From Ruegeria sp. AD91A (lineage in GTDB: Bacteria > Pseudomonadota > Alphaproteobacteria > Rhodobacterales > Rhodobacteraceae), in the NCBI RefSeq assembly GCF_003443535.1, contig NZ_CP031946.1:62001-126000 (forward strand): DNA of 64,000 nt. Reading direction: 5' to 3'. Numbering within the stretch: position 1 is the first letter of the stretch; each line of letters opens with the position of its first letter. The position numbers and the translations under genes are program-made. Positions 34,674-43,877 of this stretch are shown one piece after another. Below the pieces are notes generated by a model that was given only the letters and a program-made list of their open reading frames with translations, was not told where the DNA came from and made no database searches.

Positions 34674-35600
34674 TCAAACCAATAGCGCCAGATCCCCTAT
34701 ATTTGTCTTGTGCCGGGTCGGCATTGTTTTTGCCGGTTGGCCTTCGATCGTCAGTGCAAGGTCTTTGTAAAACCCGTCACTGTCGAACCACCAGCGATGC
34801 GACTTCATCATCTTGCGCTGATTTTTCGGCACGTCCCGCTTGTATTGATCATCACAATAGATGTCCCAATGACCTTTCGAGGTCAGCTTTGGCATCCCAA
34901 CGCGGCCCGCCCGCTGCCGCCCGCCATGAACAATCCCTCCGGCCAGGGCCAGAACCTTGTCTTTTCGGCTGTAGTAATTGGTGAACCGCTTGCAGCGTTT
35001 TTTCAGAACCAGATCGCCCCATGCGCCCTTTTCCAGCCACTCTGAATCGATATCACCCGACGCGAACATGACCTGATCCGCCGACCATATCTTGTTGCCT
35101 GGCCCTGCCGAATCCCCGAAGTCCGAGAAAGCGCGAAGTATGACCAGCGCACCCATGGAATGCGCAATCAGGTGAATCTTGGGGCGCGGGGACATTCCCA
35201 ACAACGGCAATAGCCCATCCCCCACCAGATGCGGGGCCACCGCCTTGGCATCGGACCGGTCCGAGTCATAGGTGTGAACCGATCCGTCACTGGGCCAGTC
35301 AAAGGCAACGACGGCTCCCTGATACCCGTTGGCCCTGAGGTTGCCTTCGATTTTCCCCAGCCGGTCCAGCATGTCTTTCTGGCTGGTGTTGAACCCGTGA
35401 ACATAGATCAGGACGGCCGAATCTCCACCTTCCTGACGCACGAGATCCAACCATTTCGCCTGCTTGACGATGCTGCCCTTGCGAATTTTTCCACCCGGGC
35501 TTTGCTGGGTGATGTGAACATATCTGGTCCTTGCCGCCGGCTTTAATGTGAATTTCTTTTTCTGGGCGTTGTAGGTGCGGCGGGAAAAAAACAGTGCCAT
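34674..35600 (-). CDS. Alpha/beta hydrolase, DUF900 type
   Basis: 308 residues. The oxyanion HG motif is YVHGFNTSQKD near 105, the nucleophile elbow is IAHSMGALVI (GxSxG with Ala first) near 185, and the AFDWPSDGSVHTYDSDR stretch is typical of DUF900 proteins. The C-terminal GGIVHGGRQRAGRVG and SKGHWDIYCDDQYK carry the likely His. The substrate is unknown; these hydrolases are often cytoplasmic and uncharacterised. It is a lone gene, divergent from lptF across 220 bp. Confidence 0.8.
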   Translation of the reverse strand: MALFFSRRTYNAQKKKFTLKPAARTRYVHITQQSPGGKIRKGSIVKQAKWLDLVRQEGGDSAVLIYVHGFNTSQKDMLDRLGKIEGNLRANGYQGAVVAFDWPSDGSVHTYDSDRSDAKAVAPHLVGDGLLPLLGMSPRPKIHLIAHSMGALVILRAFSDFGDSAGPGNKIWSADQVMFASGDIDSEWLEKGAWGDLVLKKRCKRFTNYYSRKDKVLALAGGIVHGGRQRAGRVGMPKLTSKGHWDIYCDDQYKRDVPKNQRKMMKSHRWWFDSDGFYKDLALTIEGQPAKTMPTRHKTNIGDLALLV

Positions 35601-35820
35601 TCAGGAAACTCCATTCTGATCAATCCTGGAACAGTGCCACGAACTGCCGTTTTCGCAAAGCGTTGGCTCTTGACCTCTTCCTGGGGCAAATCAGCGGCGT
35701 TGGGTGAATACGGGTTTGCGCGAAGAGGGCGCGCAGGGTCATCCTGTCGTCCAATGCCTGTTTCCTCTGCCGGATTAATGCCCTAGTGTCGGCTGCAAAC
35801 GAACACACGCACGAGGCCCC

Positions 35821-36960
35821 ATGTCGCGTTTTGATGGATACTTCCTGCGGCAATTGCTGATTCTGTTTGGCTTTTTCACCCTGGTGCTGGTCGGTGTGTT
35901 CTGGATCACCCGGTCTGTCAGCCTGTTTGACAGGGTCATCAGCGGCGGTCAGTCGGCGATGGTTTTTCTGGAATTCACCGCGCTGACTTTACCGACCCTG
36001 ATCCGCACGGTCATGCCCATGGCGGTGTTTGCCGCCGCCGTCTATGCCACAAACCGTCTGAGCCGCGAAAGTGAGCTGACGGTTATGCTGGCCACCGGAT
36101 CCAGCCCCTGGCGGCTTGCCCGGGCGGTACTGCTGTTCGGTGTGATTGCCGGGGTGATGATGGCGATCATCAGCGTGTTCTTGCGCCCTGCCTCGGTGGA
36201 ACAGCTGGAAATCCGGCAGGCTGAAGTGGCCGGAGATGTGACGGCCCAGCTTCTGAACGAAGGCGAGTTCCTGCATCCCGCCGAAGGCGTCACGGTTTAC
36301 ATTGGCAGTATCGATCTGGACGGTACACTCCATGAAGTGTTCGTGTCTGACCGTCGCGATCCTGAAAACGCAATCAGTTATTCAAGCGTAACGGCCTATC
36401 TGGTCAACAACGACATCGGCATCCATCTTGTGATGGTTGACGGAGTTGCGTTGCGTATGAACCGAGAGGGCAAGGTGTTGTCATCCACCCTGTTTCAGGA
36501 CGCCTCCTACGATATCTCGGAACTGACGAATACAAGCCCGATGACCCGTCGCAGTCTTGAAGCTATTCCAACCACCGATCTGATCCGCAACCGAGAAGAG
36601 ATTTCAGCGGCGGAAGGGTTCGGCTCTGGAAAGCTGATCGAGGAACTGCATCAGCGGTTCTCGTGGATCGCGATCTGCATTGCCGTGGCCCTGGCCGGGT
36701 ATTCCACCCTGATGCTGGGCAGTTTTTCCCGGTTTGGATTGTGGCCGCAGATATTGGGCGCCTTCACCATCCTTGTGCTGCTTGAAGGTGTTCGCGGGTT
36801 TATTTCCCCGATGGTGATCGATGACCCGGAGCTTTGGTTTATGCTTTACCTTCCCGCAATCATAGGGGTGCTTATCTCGGGCCTCTTCCTGCTTGTTGCC
36901 GGTAGGCCGCTTATGCGAAAACGGCGGCGAGAGCCCCAGGTCATGCCGACACCGGCCTGA
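35821..36960 (+). CDS. lptF: Lipopolysaccharide export ABC permease LptF
   Basis: 379 residues of the YjgP/YjgQ family. Six membrane helices are arranged three-beta domain-three: N-terminal FLRQLLILFGFFTLVLVGVF, PMAVFAAAVYATNRLSRESEL (the coupling-helix region), a periplasmic jellyroll (about 115-265), then the C-terminal helix bundle. With LptG and LptB it extracts LPS from the inner membrane. Oddly, no lptG follows: the next gene is a convergent LysR, whereas these two genes are nearly always adjacent. It could be a second copy or have its partner elsewhere. Confidence 0.88.
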   Translation: MSRFDGYFLRQLLILFGFFTLVLVGVFWITRSVSLFDRVISGGQSAMVFLEFTALTLPTLIRTVMPMAVFAAAVYATNRLSRESELTVMLATGSSPWRLARAVLLFGVIAGVMMAIISVFLRPASVEQLEIRQAEVAGDVTAQLLNEGEFLHPAEGVTVYIGSIDLDGTLHEVFVSDRRDPENAISYSSVTAYLVNNDIGIHLVMVDGVALRMNREGKVLSSTLFQDASYDISELTNTSPMTRRSLEAIPTTDLIRNREEISAAEGFGSGKLIEELHQRFSWIAICIAVALAGYSTLMLGSFSRFGLWPQILGAFTILVLLEGVRGFISPMVIDDPELWFMLYLPAIIGVLISGLFLLVAGRPLMRKRRREPQVMPTPA

Positions 36961-36963
36961 GTT

Positions 36964-37797
36964 CTAGCTGCGAAGATCTACCAAACAGCTGCAAATGTCG
37001 TCAAATTCCTCGCGATCACCGCGGACGACCAGATACATGGGCAGGGGCAAGCTGACACTGTCCTCGACCCGCTCCAGAGCACCCGAGGCAAGATGCTCGG
37101 AAATGACGTAATCGGGGAAATAGCCGTTTCCGCCCCGCTGCAGGACATATCGCAGCGCCATCATGCAATTGCCAAGAAATACGGTCTGACCTGACGCCCG
37201 TCGCGCAGCCGATCTTATATGATCCTGATAGACCTCGCCCAGTTCGAGGTTGACGAAGATCAGGTCATCGTCCGTGCCGTCAGCCTTTGGCGTCCGGACC
37301 AGGGACAAGAGCTCTGGTTCCAGCTCGTACCACGTGACGCGCCGGTCGGATGGCTTTTCATGTGTGATCGCCGCGTCCAGCACATGGGTTGCCACCGCTT
37401 CAACCATGTTCAGGTCGTGGTCGTAGTTCAGCGTCAACAGCAATTTGCCAAAGCGCTGTTCAAACCGAACCGCCAGGTCCACCAGCAACGGATCCCAAAT
37501 GCTGAGCTGGCCGCCCAACCGCAGCGCCGGGCGGTTCTGTGTCTGTACCGGCAGGTCGCGCGATGCAAAGCCCCAAAGGGACAACATCTGTTCTGCATAG
37601 GGTTTGAACTGCCGGCCGAACTCGGTCAGCGCCGTTCCTCCGGCACCGCGCGTGAACAGCGCCCTGCCGGTTTCCTCCTCGATCAGGCGAATGCGCGCGC
37701 TGACGGCAGTCTGCGTCACATTCAACTTGCGGGCGGCGGCATGAAAGCCACCGGCTTCGGCCACGCAGAGAAAGGTTTCCAGAGCCTTGGTTTGCAT
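36964..37797 (-). CDS. LysR-family regulator
   Basis: 277 residues. Helix-turn-helix: GGFHAAARKLNVTQTAVSARIRLIEEETGRALFTRG. The effector domain is of the ArgP/CynR general type. It is divergent from an HD-domain gene across 101 bp with a TTATC/GATAA dyad between, so it probably controls that gene and itself. Convergent with lptF; four bases separate the ends. Confidence 0.87.
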   Translation of the reverse strand: MQTKALETFLCVAEAGGFHAAARKLNVTQTAVSARIRLIEEETGRALFTRGAGGTALTEFGRQFKPYAEQMLSLWGFASRDLPVQTQNRPALRLGGQLSIWDPLLVDLAVRFEQRFGKLLLTLNYDHDLNMVEAVATHVLDAAITHEKPSDRRVTWYELEPELLSLVRTPKADGTDDDLIFVNLELGEVYQDHIRSAARRASGQTVFLGNCMMALRYVLQRGGNGYFPDYVISEHLASGALERVEDSVSLPLPMYLVVRGDREEFDDICSCLVDLRS

Positions 37798-37812
37798 ACT
37801 GAAAGTATTTTT

Positions 37813-37827
37813 TTATCATAGCGATAA
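37813..37827. promoter_or_regulatory. Dyad in the LysR/HD divergent promoter
   Basis: TTATC-ATAGC-GATAA, a perfect 5-bp-arm inverted repeat of LysR-box type, 16 bp from the LysR start and flanked by T and A runs. Confidence 0.55.
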
Positions 37828-37898
37828 AATCAATTCATTTTTTTGAAGGCTGGTTTCGAACTACCCTTCCGCTCAGGACACATGCCAAAGGATAAGCC

Positions 37899-38501
37899 AT
37901 GCTGGACAAAAGCCACAAACCCACCTGGACCAGTTTCGAAACAGCCACCAAGGCCGACTGGGACGCCGTGATGGAGTATGAAGAGGCGTATAATGCGGCC
38001 CTGCCAGACCGCATCCTTGATGCCATCCGCTCGTTGGACGAAGAATGGACGCCCTATCCGGTCAACCGCTACCAGCACAGCTTGCAAGCCGCGACACGTG
38101 CTTATGAGGACGGTGCGGATGAGGAACTGGTGGTGGCGGCGCTGATCCACGATACCGGTGATATCCTGTCGCCCTACAATCACGGAGAGCTGTCAGCGGC
38201 GATGATGAAGCCTTACGTCAGCGAAAAGACGTATTGGATTCTCAAGCATCATTGTGTGTTTCAGGGGTACTACTACAACCACCACCTGGGTGGCGACCGC
38301 AACGCGCGCGACAAGTATCGCGACAGCCCTTATTGGGAAGAGTGTCGCTATTTCTGCCATGAATACGATCAGAAGGCGTTCGACCCGGACTATCCGACCA
38401 AGCCGCTGGATTTCTTTGAGCCCATGCTGCGCCGCGTCCTGAACAGGAGCGAAGGCCATATGGAGTTGAACGAAACCGTCGATGACGGCAAAACCGACTA
38501 A
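37899..38501 (+). CDS. HD-domain protein, PhnZ-like oxygenase candidate
   Basis: 200 residues. Metal ligands are visible: His60 (YQHSLQ), His84-Asp85 (LIHDTGD), His95 (PYNHGE), His117/118 (LKHH) and a distal Asp region (HEYDQKAFDPDYP). This spacing resembles the mixed-valent diiron HD oxygenases such as PhnZ, which cleaves 2-amino-1-hydroxyethylphosphonate, rather than nucleotide phosphohydrolases. The substrate cannot be read; a link to phosphonate or other small-molecule use is inference. The divergent LysR regulator fits a catabolic role. Confidence 0.78.
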   Translation: MLDKSHKPTWTSFETATKADWDAVMEYEEAYNAALPDRILDAIRSLDEEWTPYPVNRYQHSLQAATRAYEDGADEELVVAALIHDTGDILSPYNHGELSAAMMKPYVSEKTYWILKHHCVFQGYYYNHHLGGDRNARDKYRDSPYWEECRYFCHEYDQKAFDPDYPTKPLDFFEPMLRRVLNRSEGHMELNETVDDGKTD

Positions 38502-38539
38502 GTACCGGATCAGGCGGGCCAGTCCGGCAAATCTGCCTG

Positions 38540-39382
38540 TCAGCAGCTTGCCATCAGTCGATAGACGATCTGTGCTGCGGTGAAATCCCAGGCGGCATTG
38601 CCGTTGGGTGCCAGTTCAACCACATCGAAGCCGACGCATTTGCGGCCCTTCAATGCATGTTCCACCAGACGAAGCGCCTGATAATAGCTCAGCCCCCCGG
38701 GAACAGGTGTGCCTGTGGCGGGCATCTGCGCCGGGTCCAGCCCATCAACGTCAAAGCTGACATAGACCAGTTCGGGGAAGTTCGCAGGCAGATCAACCGA
38801 GTGGATGTGACCCGTCACCAGTTCCTCGGCATCGACATGGAAGACGTGGTTTTTCAGACGGCTTTTTGCTTCCTCAGTGGAAAAGGCGCGCACGCCGAAC
38901 TGGGCCAGTGGGATACCTTCCTCGGCCAGCAGATGCATGACCGAAGCATGAGAGTGTTTTTCGCCTTGATATGCGTTGCGCAGGTCGGCATGCGCGTCGA
39001 TCTGCACGATACCGGCGGGCTGTTCCAGCGCGCGTGCCACACCCATGACCGCACCATAGCTGAGCGAGTGCTCACCACCCAGCGTCACCGGCACCTTGCC
39101 GGCGCGGACGGCGGCCTCGGTGCGCCGGGCAAGACGCTCCATGACATCCGGCAGCGGGCCGTCGCAATCCAGCGGGGCTTCGGTAAAGATGCCTTCGACA
39201 CAAGGCTCGGCGTGGCCGGTGATGCGTTCGAGTTCATTGCTGGCCTCGATGATCGCGGCGGGGCCGTCTGCCGTGCCCGAGCCGTAGGAGACCGTGCGTT
39301 CCAACGGCACCGGGATCACGTGGAACCGGGCGTCTTCGCTGCGTTCGGAGTCGGTCAGTTCACTGTCGAGGAAAATGCTCAT
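38540..39382 (-). CDS. speB: Agmatinase
   Basis: 280 residues of the ureohydrolase family. The Mn-binding motifs GGEHSLSYG, DAHADLR and SFDVDGLDP are intact. It splits agmatine to putrescine and urea. It is last gene of a minus-strand operon (speA, carboxyspermidine dehydrogenase, nspC, speB) that covers arginine to spermidine. Its ATG overlaps the nspC stop (ATGA). Other family members hydrolyse guanidinobutyrate; the arginine decarboxylase in the operon makes agmatine the likely substrate. Confidence 0.9.
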   Translation of the reverse strand: MSIFLDSELTDSERSEDARFHVIPVPLERTVSYGSGTADGPAAIIEASNELERITGHAEPCVEGIFTEAPLDCDGPLPDVMERLARRTEAAVRAGKVPVTLGGEHSLSYGAVMGVARALEQPAGIVQIDAHADLRNAYQGEKHSHASVMHLLAEEGIPLAQFGVRAFSTEEAKSRLKNHVFHVDAEELVTGHIHSVDLPANFPELVYVSFDVDGLDPAQMPATGTPVPGGLSYYQALRLVEHALKGRKCVGFDVVELAPNGNAAWDFTAAQIVYRLMASC

Positions 39383-40539
39383 GAAAGTCTGTCCTTAAAG
39401 TCGTCGTAGCCGAACTGCTTGATGATCCTTAGCTCGTCCGTTTCGCTGTTCCACAAGGCGATCGTGGGCAGCGGCACGCCGTTGAACGTGTTGGTCTTGA
39501 CCATCGAGTAATGCGCCTGATCCAGAAAGGCAAAGCGCTGGCCAATCTCCAGCGGCTTGTCCCATGTATAATCGCCAATCACGTCTCCTGCCAGGCAAGA
39601 CGGGCCGCCCAGGCGGTATGTATGGCCTGCTTCGGCCTCGTCCATCAGGGCCGGTCGATACGGGGCTTCGATCACGTCGGGCATGTGGCATGTGGCCGAG
39701 ATGTCAGTGATCGCAAGAGTCATGCCGTTGGTGGGCAGGTCAAGGATTTCTCCGACTAGAATGCCCGCATCGAGCGCCACGGCCTCGCCGGGTTCCAGAT
39801 AGACCTCGACGCCATACTTGGCGCGGATGTGTTTGATGAACTCCACCAGCCCGTCGCGGTCATAGTCGTCGCGCGTAATGTGGTGACCGCCGCCGAAGTT
39901 CAGCCATTTCAGGCCGTTCAGGAATGGCGCCAGCGTCCGTTCGACGGCCGCCCAGGTGCGCGCCAGCGGTTCGAACCCCTGTTCGCAGAGCGTGTGCATG
40001 TGCAGCCCGTCCACACCTTCCAGAGCAGCGGCGTCCAGTTGGCTGACCGGGGTGCCGAGGCGCGAACAGGGGGCGCAGGGATCATATTTCGCGACCTCGC
40101 CTTCGGAGTGTTCGGGGTTGATGCGCAGCCCGACCTGCCGCCCCGCGGCCTGTGCCTTGGCAAGAAAGCGGTCTTTCTGCGCGGGGCTGTTGAATATGAT
40201 GTGATCCGAGAGCGCGAGGATTTCGTCAATGTCGGCGTCCTTGTAACCCGCGCAGAAGGTCGCGACTTCGCCACCATATTTCTCGCGGCCCAGCCGGGCC
40301 TCGTAGATACCGCTGGCACATGTGCCGCCAAGGTGCTGCCGGATCAGCGGTGCCAGAGAGAACATTGAAAACGCTTTGAGTGCGCTCAGCACATGCGCGC
40401 CGGAGCGGCTTCCGACATCGGACAGGATATGAAGGTTCTTCTCCACGGCCTTCTCATCGACCACGAAGCAAGGCGTGGGCACGAGATTGAGGTCGAAACT
40501 GCGGAAGGCTCCGGCGTCACCGGCCTGTGTTGTCATCAT
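39379..40539 (-). CDS. nspC: Carboxynorspermidine/carboxyspermidine decarboxylase
   Basis: 386 residues of the PLP fold-III decarboxylases. PLP Lys55 lies in HVLSALKAFSMF, with LNFGGGHHITRDDYD (PLP phosphate site), CMxG-like GGPSCLAGDVIGDY (catalytic Cys) and EPGEAV. It removes CO2 from carboxyspermidine, giving spermidine. ATG 40539 (or the adjacent ATG 40536) fits the conserved N terminus; upstream in-frame residues are Pro/Gly-rich and not conserved. Overlaps speB by ATGA. Confidence 0.9.
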   Translation of the reverse strand: MMTTQAGDAGAFRSFDLNLVPTPCFVVDEKAVEKNLHILSDVGSRSGAHVLSALKAFSMFSLAPLIRQHLGGTCASGIYEARLGREKYGGEVATFCAGYKDADIDEILALSDHIIFNSPAQKDRFLAKAQAAGRQVGLRINPEHSEGEVAKYDPCAPCSRLGTPVSQLDAAALEGVDGLHMHTLCEQGFEPLARTWAAVERTLAPFLNGLKWLNFGGGHHITRDDYDRDGLVEFIKHIRAKYGVEVYLEPGEAVALDAGILVGEILDLPTNGMTLAITDISATCHMPDVIEAPYRPALMDEAEAGHTYRLGGPSCLAGDVIGDYTWDKPLEIGQRFAFLDQAHYSMVKTNTFNGVPLPTIALWNSETDELRIIKQFGYDDFKDRLS

Positions 40540-40652
40540 ATCGGACAAAAACGGCGTCTCCTGAATTGGAGAGGCCGGGGGCGCTGCCCCCGAACCCCCG
40601 GGATATTTTGGGCCAGATGAAGCAGGGCGGCCGCGCTGACTGCCCCGAGGGT

Positions 40653-41864
40653 TCAGAATTCGACAGGGCCGTCGAGTTCGTGAACCTGCCAAGGCAGGCC
40701 GTGGGTGTTCAGCATGTCCATGAAATCATCGGGGTCCAGCTGTTCCATGTTCCACACGCCGGGCTCTCGCCAGTTGCCTTTCAGCACCTGTGCCGCTCCG
40801 ATCATGGCGGGGACGCCGGTGGTGTAGCTGACGGCCTGGCTGCCGACTTCGCGGTAGCATTCCTCGTGATCGCAGATGTTGTAGATATAATAGGTTTTCT
40901 CGCCCGAGCCGTCCTTGGCCTGACCTGTGGCGATGTCCCCGATACAGGCCTTGCCTTTGGTTTCCGCGCCCAAATCGCCCGGATCGGGCAGCAGAGTTTT
41001 CAGGAACTGGATCGGGATGATTTCCTTGCCGTCATGCATTACCGGGTCGATACGGGTCATGCCGACGTTTTCCAGCACTTTGGCGTGGGTGATATAGGCG
41101 TCGCCGAAGGTCATCCAGAACCGGGCACGCTCGATCTCGGGGAAATGGGTCGAGAGCGACTCCAGTTCCTCGTGATACATCAGGTACATGTTCTTGGGGC
41201 CGATTGCGGGAAAGTCGAATTCGACCTTGTGGGTCATGGCGGGCGAGTGTTTCCATTCTCCGTTTTCCCAGTGACGCACCTCGGCCAGGACTTCGCGCAG
41301 GTTGATTTCCGGGTTGAAGTTGGTGGCGAATTCCTGATCGTTGGTGCCGCCATTTGCATCCAGCACGTCGATCTGGCGGATCGTGTCCAACTTGTGTTTC
41401 TTCAGCCATTTGGCGAAAACGGAAGTCACTCCCGGATCGAAGCCCGAGCCGAGGATGGCGGTCAGGCCAGCCTCTTTGAATCGTTCCTGATAGGCCCACT
41501 GCCAGTGGTATTCGAACTTGGCCTCATCTTCGGGCTCATAATTCGCTGTGTCGAGATAGTGAATACCCGCCTCAAGGCAAGCGTCCATCAGTACTAGATC
41601 CTGATAGGGCAAGGCGAGATTCACGAGGATTTCGGCACCGGTTTCCTTGATCAGCTTGACCGTATCCTCGACCTTATAGGCGTCCAGTTCGGCCGTCGCG
41701 ATGTCTACACCTACACGGTCCTTCACCGCTTTGGCGATGGCGTCGCATTTCGATTTCGTGCGACTGGCCAGAGTGATTTCGGTGAAGATGTCCGAATTCA
41801 TCGCCATCTTGTGCACGGCGGCGTGGGATACGCCGCCCGCGCCGACAACCAGTGTTTTGCCCAT
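40653..41864 (-). CDS. Carboxynorspermidine/carboxyspermidine dehydrogenase (saccharopine dehydrogenase family)
   Basis: 403 residues from ATG 41864, preceded by GAGGAG. The Rossmann motif is LVVGAGGVSHAAVHKMA. The central domain has the saccharopine-reductase-like DTANYEPEDEAKFEYHWQW and GSGFDPGVTSVFAKWLKK. It condenses putrescine with aspartate semialdehyde and reduces the imine with NADPH, the step before NspC. Gap of 113 bp to nspC and 22 bp to speA. Product assignment (carboxyspermidine) follows from putrescine supply by speA/speB. Confidence 0.88.
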   Translation of the reverse strand: MGKTLVVGAGGVSHAAVHKMAMNSDIFTEITLASRTKSKCDAIAKAVKDRVGVDIATAELDAYKVEDTVKLIKETGAEILVNLALPYQDLVLMDACLEAGIHYLDTANYEPEDEAKFEYHWQWAYQERFKEAGLTAILGSGFDPGVTSVFAKWLKKHKLDTIRQIDVLDANGGTNDQEFATNFNPEINLREVLAEVRHWENGEWKHSPAMTHKVEFDFPAIGPKNMYLMYHEELESLSTHFPEIERARFWMTFGDAYITHAKVLENVGMTRIDPVMHDGKEIIPIQFLKTLLPDPGDLGAETKGKACIGDIATGQAKDGSGEKTYYIYNICDHEECYREVGSQAVSYTTGVPAMIGAAQVLKGNWREPGVWNMEQLDPDDFMDMLNTHGLPWQVHELDGPVEF

Positions 41865-41886
41865 GGGGTAGTCTCCTCTCAAGGGG

Positions 41887-43776
41887 TTATTCGTAATAGG
41901 TGTAGCCGTTGATCGAGTCGCGATAGGCGCTCATCAGGGTTTTGCGGTCTTTGGCTTTCAGAGTACCGGTCGAGATAGCCTCGTCCACCATTTTACGGAA
42001 GGCGGCGACGCAGTCGGTCGGATCGAACTCGACATAGGACAGCACCTGGCTGATCGTGTCGCCTTCTTGCTCGTGCAGCAGATCAAAACCACCGTCGGAG
42101 CGAAGGTCGATTGTGACGACGTTGGTGTCGCCAAACAAGTTGTGCAGATCACCGAGTGTTTCCTGATAAGCGCCGACGAAGAAGACGCCCATGAAGTATT
42201 CATCCTCTTCCGGCAGGGAATGCACCGGCAAGCTGGGCGAGACGCCATCAGCCAGAATGAACCGGTCGATCTTGCCGTCGCTGTCGCAGGTAATGTCGGA
42301 CAGAACCGCGCGGCGGTCTGGCGTCTTGTTCAGCCCCTGCAACGGCACAATTGGGTGCAGCTGGTCGATCGCCCAGACGTCGGGCAGGGATTGGAACAGC
42401 GAAAAGTTGCAGTGGTAGATATCGGCCACTTTCTCGAGCTGGTCGTCCACGTCGGTTTCCAGATCGTCACTGGCTGCCAGTGCCTTGAGGCGGGCCATCA
42501 GCGACAGATAGATCCGTTCGGCGCGGGCCATCTGGCGCAGGTCTACGTACCCACGGCGGAACAGTGCGCGCAATTCGTTGCGGTAGAAATTGGCGTCGTT
42601 CCAGCATTCCTGAAGCCGATCTTTGCTGAGATAGCCGTGCACCGCGGCAAGGTCCGAAACCATGTGATGATCGTCGGGTTCAACCTCCGGGCCGTTGGGC
42701 GCATCGTACAATGTGCTTTCCAACACGTTGAACACCAGCATCGACGACGTCGCCACCACAGCACGACCGCTTTCAGTGACCAGCGTGGGGTGGTCGATCC
42801 CGGCCTCATCCATCGCGTAGGCCACGGTTTCCACGACATTGGCGCAGTATTCCTCGACCGTGTAGTTGATCGAGTTTTCAGCCGCCTTCTTTTCACCGGT
42901 GTAATCCACCCCCATGCCACCGCCCAGATCCAGATGGGTCAGTGGCACGCCCTCGCGGGTCAGTTCGGTGTAATAGCGGCAGGCCTCGCCCACCGCGCGG
43001 CGCACGTCGTTGACGTCCTGTACCTGCGATCCCAGATGCGAGTGCTGCAATTTCAGGCAATGCAGTAGGCCCGCGTCGCGCAGCTTGTCCACAGTGGTCA
43101 CCAGTTGATCGGTGTTCATGCCAAAGGCTGACCGGTCACCCGAGCTTTCTTCCCATTTGCCACTGATCTGGTTGGTCAGTTTCACCCGCACACCAATCAG
43201 CGGTTCGATCCCTAATTCCTTGTAGACTTCGATCACCGTGTCGGCCTCTTTCGGGCTTTCCAGAACGATCACCGTGTTGAAGCCGATCTTGCGGGAAAGG
43301 GTTGCCAGTTGGATGAACTCGGCATCCTTTACCCCGTTGCACACGATCAGCGCTTCGCTGGCCAGGCGATGTGCCAGCGCGATCACCAATTCGGGTTTGG
43401 ACCCTGCCTCGAGCCCATAGTTGTATTTCTTGCCGAATTCGACGATCCGGTCGACGACCTGTGCCTGCTGGTTCACCTTGATCGGGAACACACCGCGATA
43501 GCTGCCCCTGTAGCCCACGCGGGCGATAGCATCCCGGAAGCTTTCGTTCAGATGCGCGATCTCGTGTTCCAGATAGGAAGAGACGCGCAGAACCATCGGG
43601 GCCTTGATGCCGCGGTCGTCCAGGTCGCTGAGAATGCCGGGCAGGCTGATCGCATCAACCTCGGGCGCCAGGGGATTGCGCAGACCGATTTCGCCCCGCT
43701 CCGTCACCTCGATGAGGCCTTTGCCCCATTTCTCAACCCCGTAGATGGAATGCGGTGCGTCCGGCGTCTGTTTCAA
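41887..43776 (-). CDS. speA: Biosynthetic arginine decarboxylase
   Basis: 629 residues, the normal size. PLP Lys100 is in GVFPIKVNQQ. HLDLGGGMGVDYTGEK binds the PLP phosphate. Catalytic Cys region and IDQLHPIVPLQGL follow, with LADGVSPSLPVHSLPEE toward the C terminus. It decarboxylates arginine to agmatine. It is first gene of the polyamine operon, with its promoter in the 100 bp before 43776; this gap shows no clear operator. Confidence 0.93.
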   Translation of the reverse strand: MKQTPDAPHSIYGVEKWGKGLIEVTERGEIGLRNPLAPEVDAISLPGILSDLDDRGIKAPMVLRVSSYLEHEIAHLNESFRDAIARVGYRGSYRGVFPIKVNQQAQVVDRIVEFGKKYNYGLEAGSKPELVIALAHRLASEALIVCNGVKDAEFIQLATLSRKIGFNTVIVLESPKEADTVIEVYKELGIEPLIGVRVKLTNQISGKWEESSGDRSAFGMNTDQLVTTVDKLRDAGLLHCLKLQHSHLGSQVQDVNDVRRAVGEACRYYTELTREGVPLTHLDLGGGMGVDYTGEKKAAENSINYTVEEYCANVVETVAYAMDEAGIDHPTLVTESGRAVVATSSMLVFNVLESTLYDAPNGPEVEPDDHHMVSDLAAVHGYLSKDRLQECWNDANFYRNELRALFRRGYVDLRQMARAERIYLSLMARLKALAASDDLETDVDDQLEKVADIYHCNFSLFQSLPDVWAIDQLHPIVPLQGLNKTPDRRAVLSDITCDSDGKIDRFILADGVSPSLPVHSLPEEDEYFMGVFFVGAYQETLGDLHNLFGDTNVVTIDLRSDGGFDLLHEQEGDTISQVLSYVEFDPTDCVAAFRKMVDEAISTGTLKAKDRKTLMSAYRDSINGYTYYE

Positions 43777-43877
43777 TCAAGTCGGTCCTTAACCTAGGAG
43801 TGCCAGTTTCGCGACCGCCAATACGGCAGCTGTTTGATTCTTCCAAGTGTAAACTATGTGCCAGAGAAAACCGAGTT

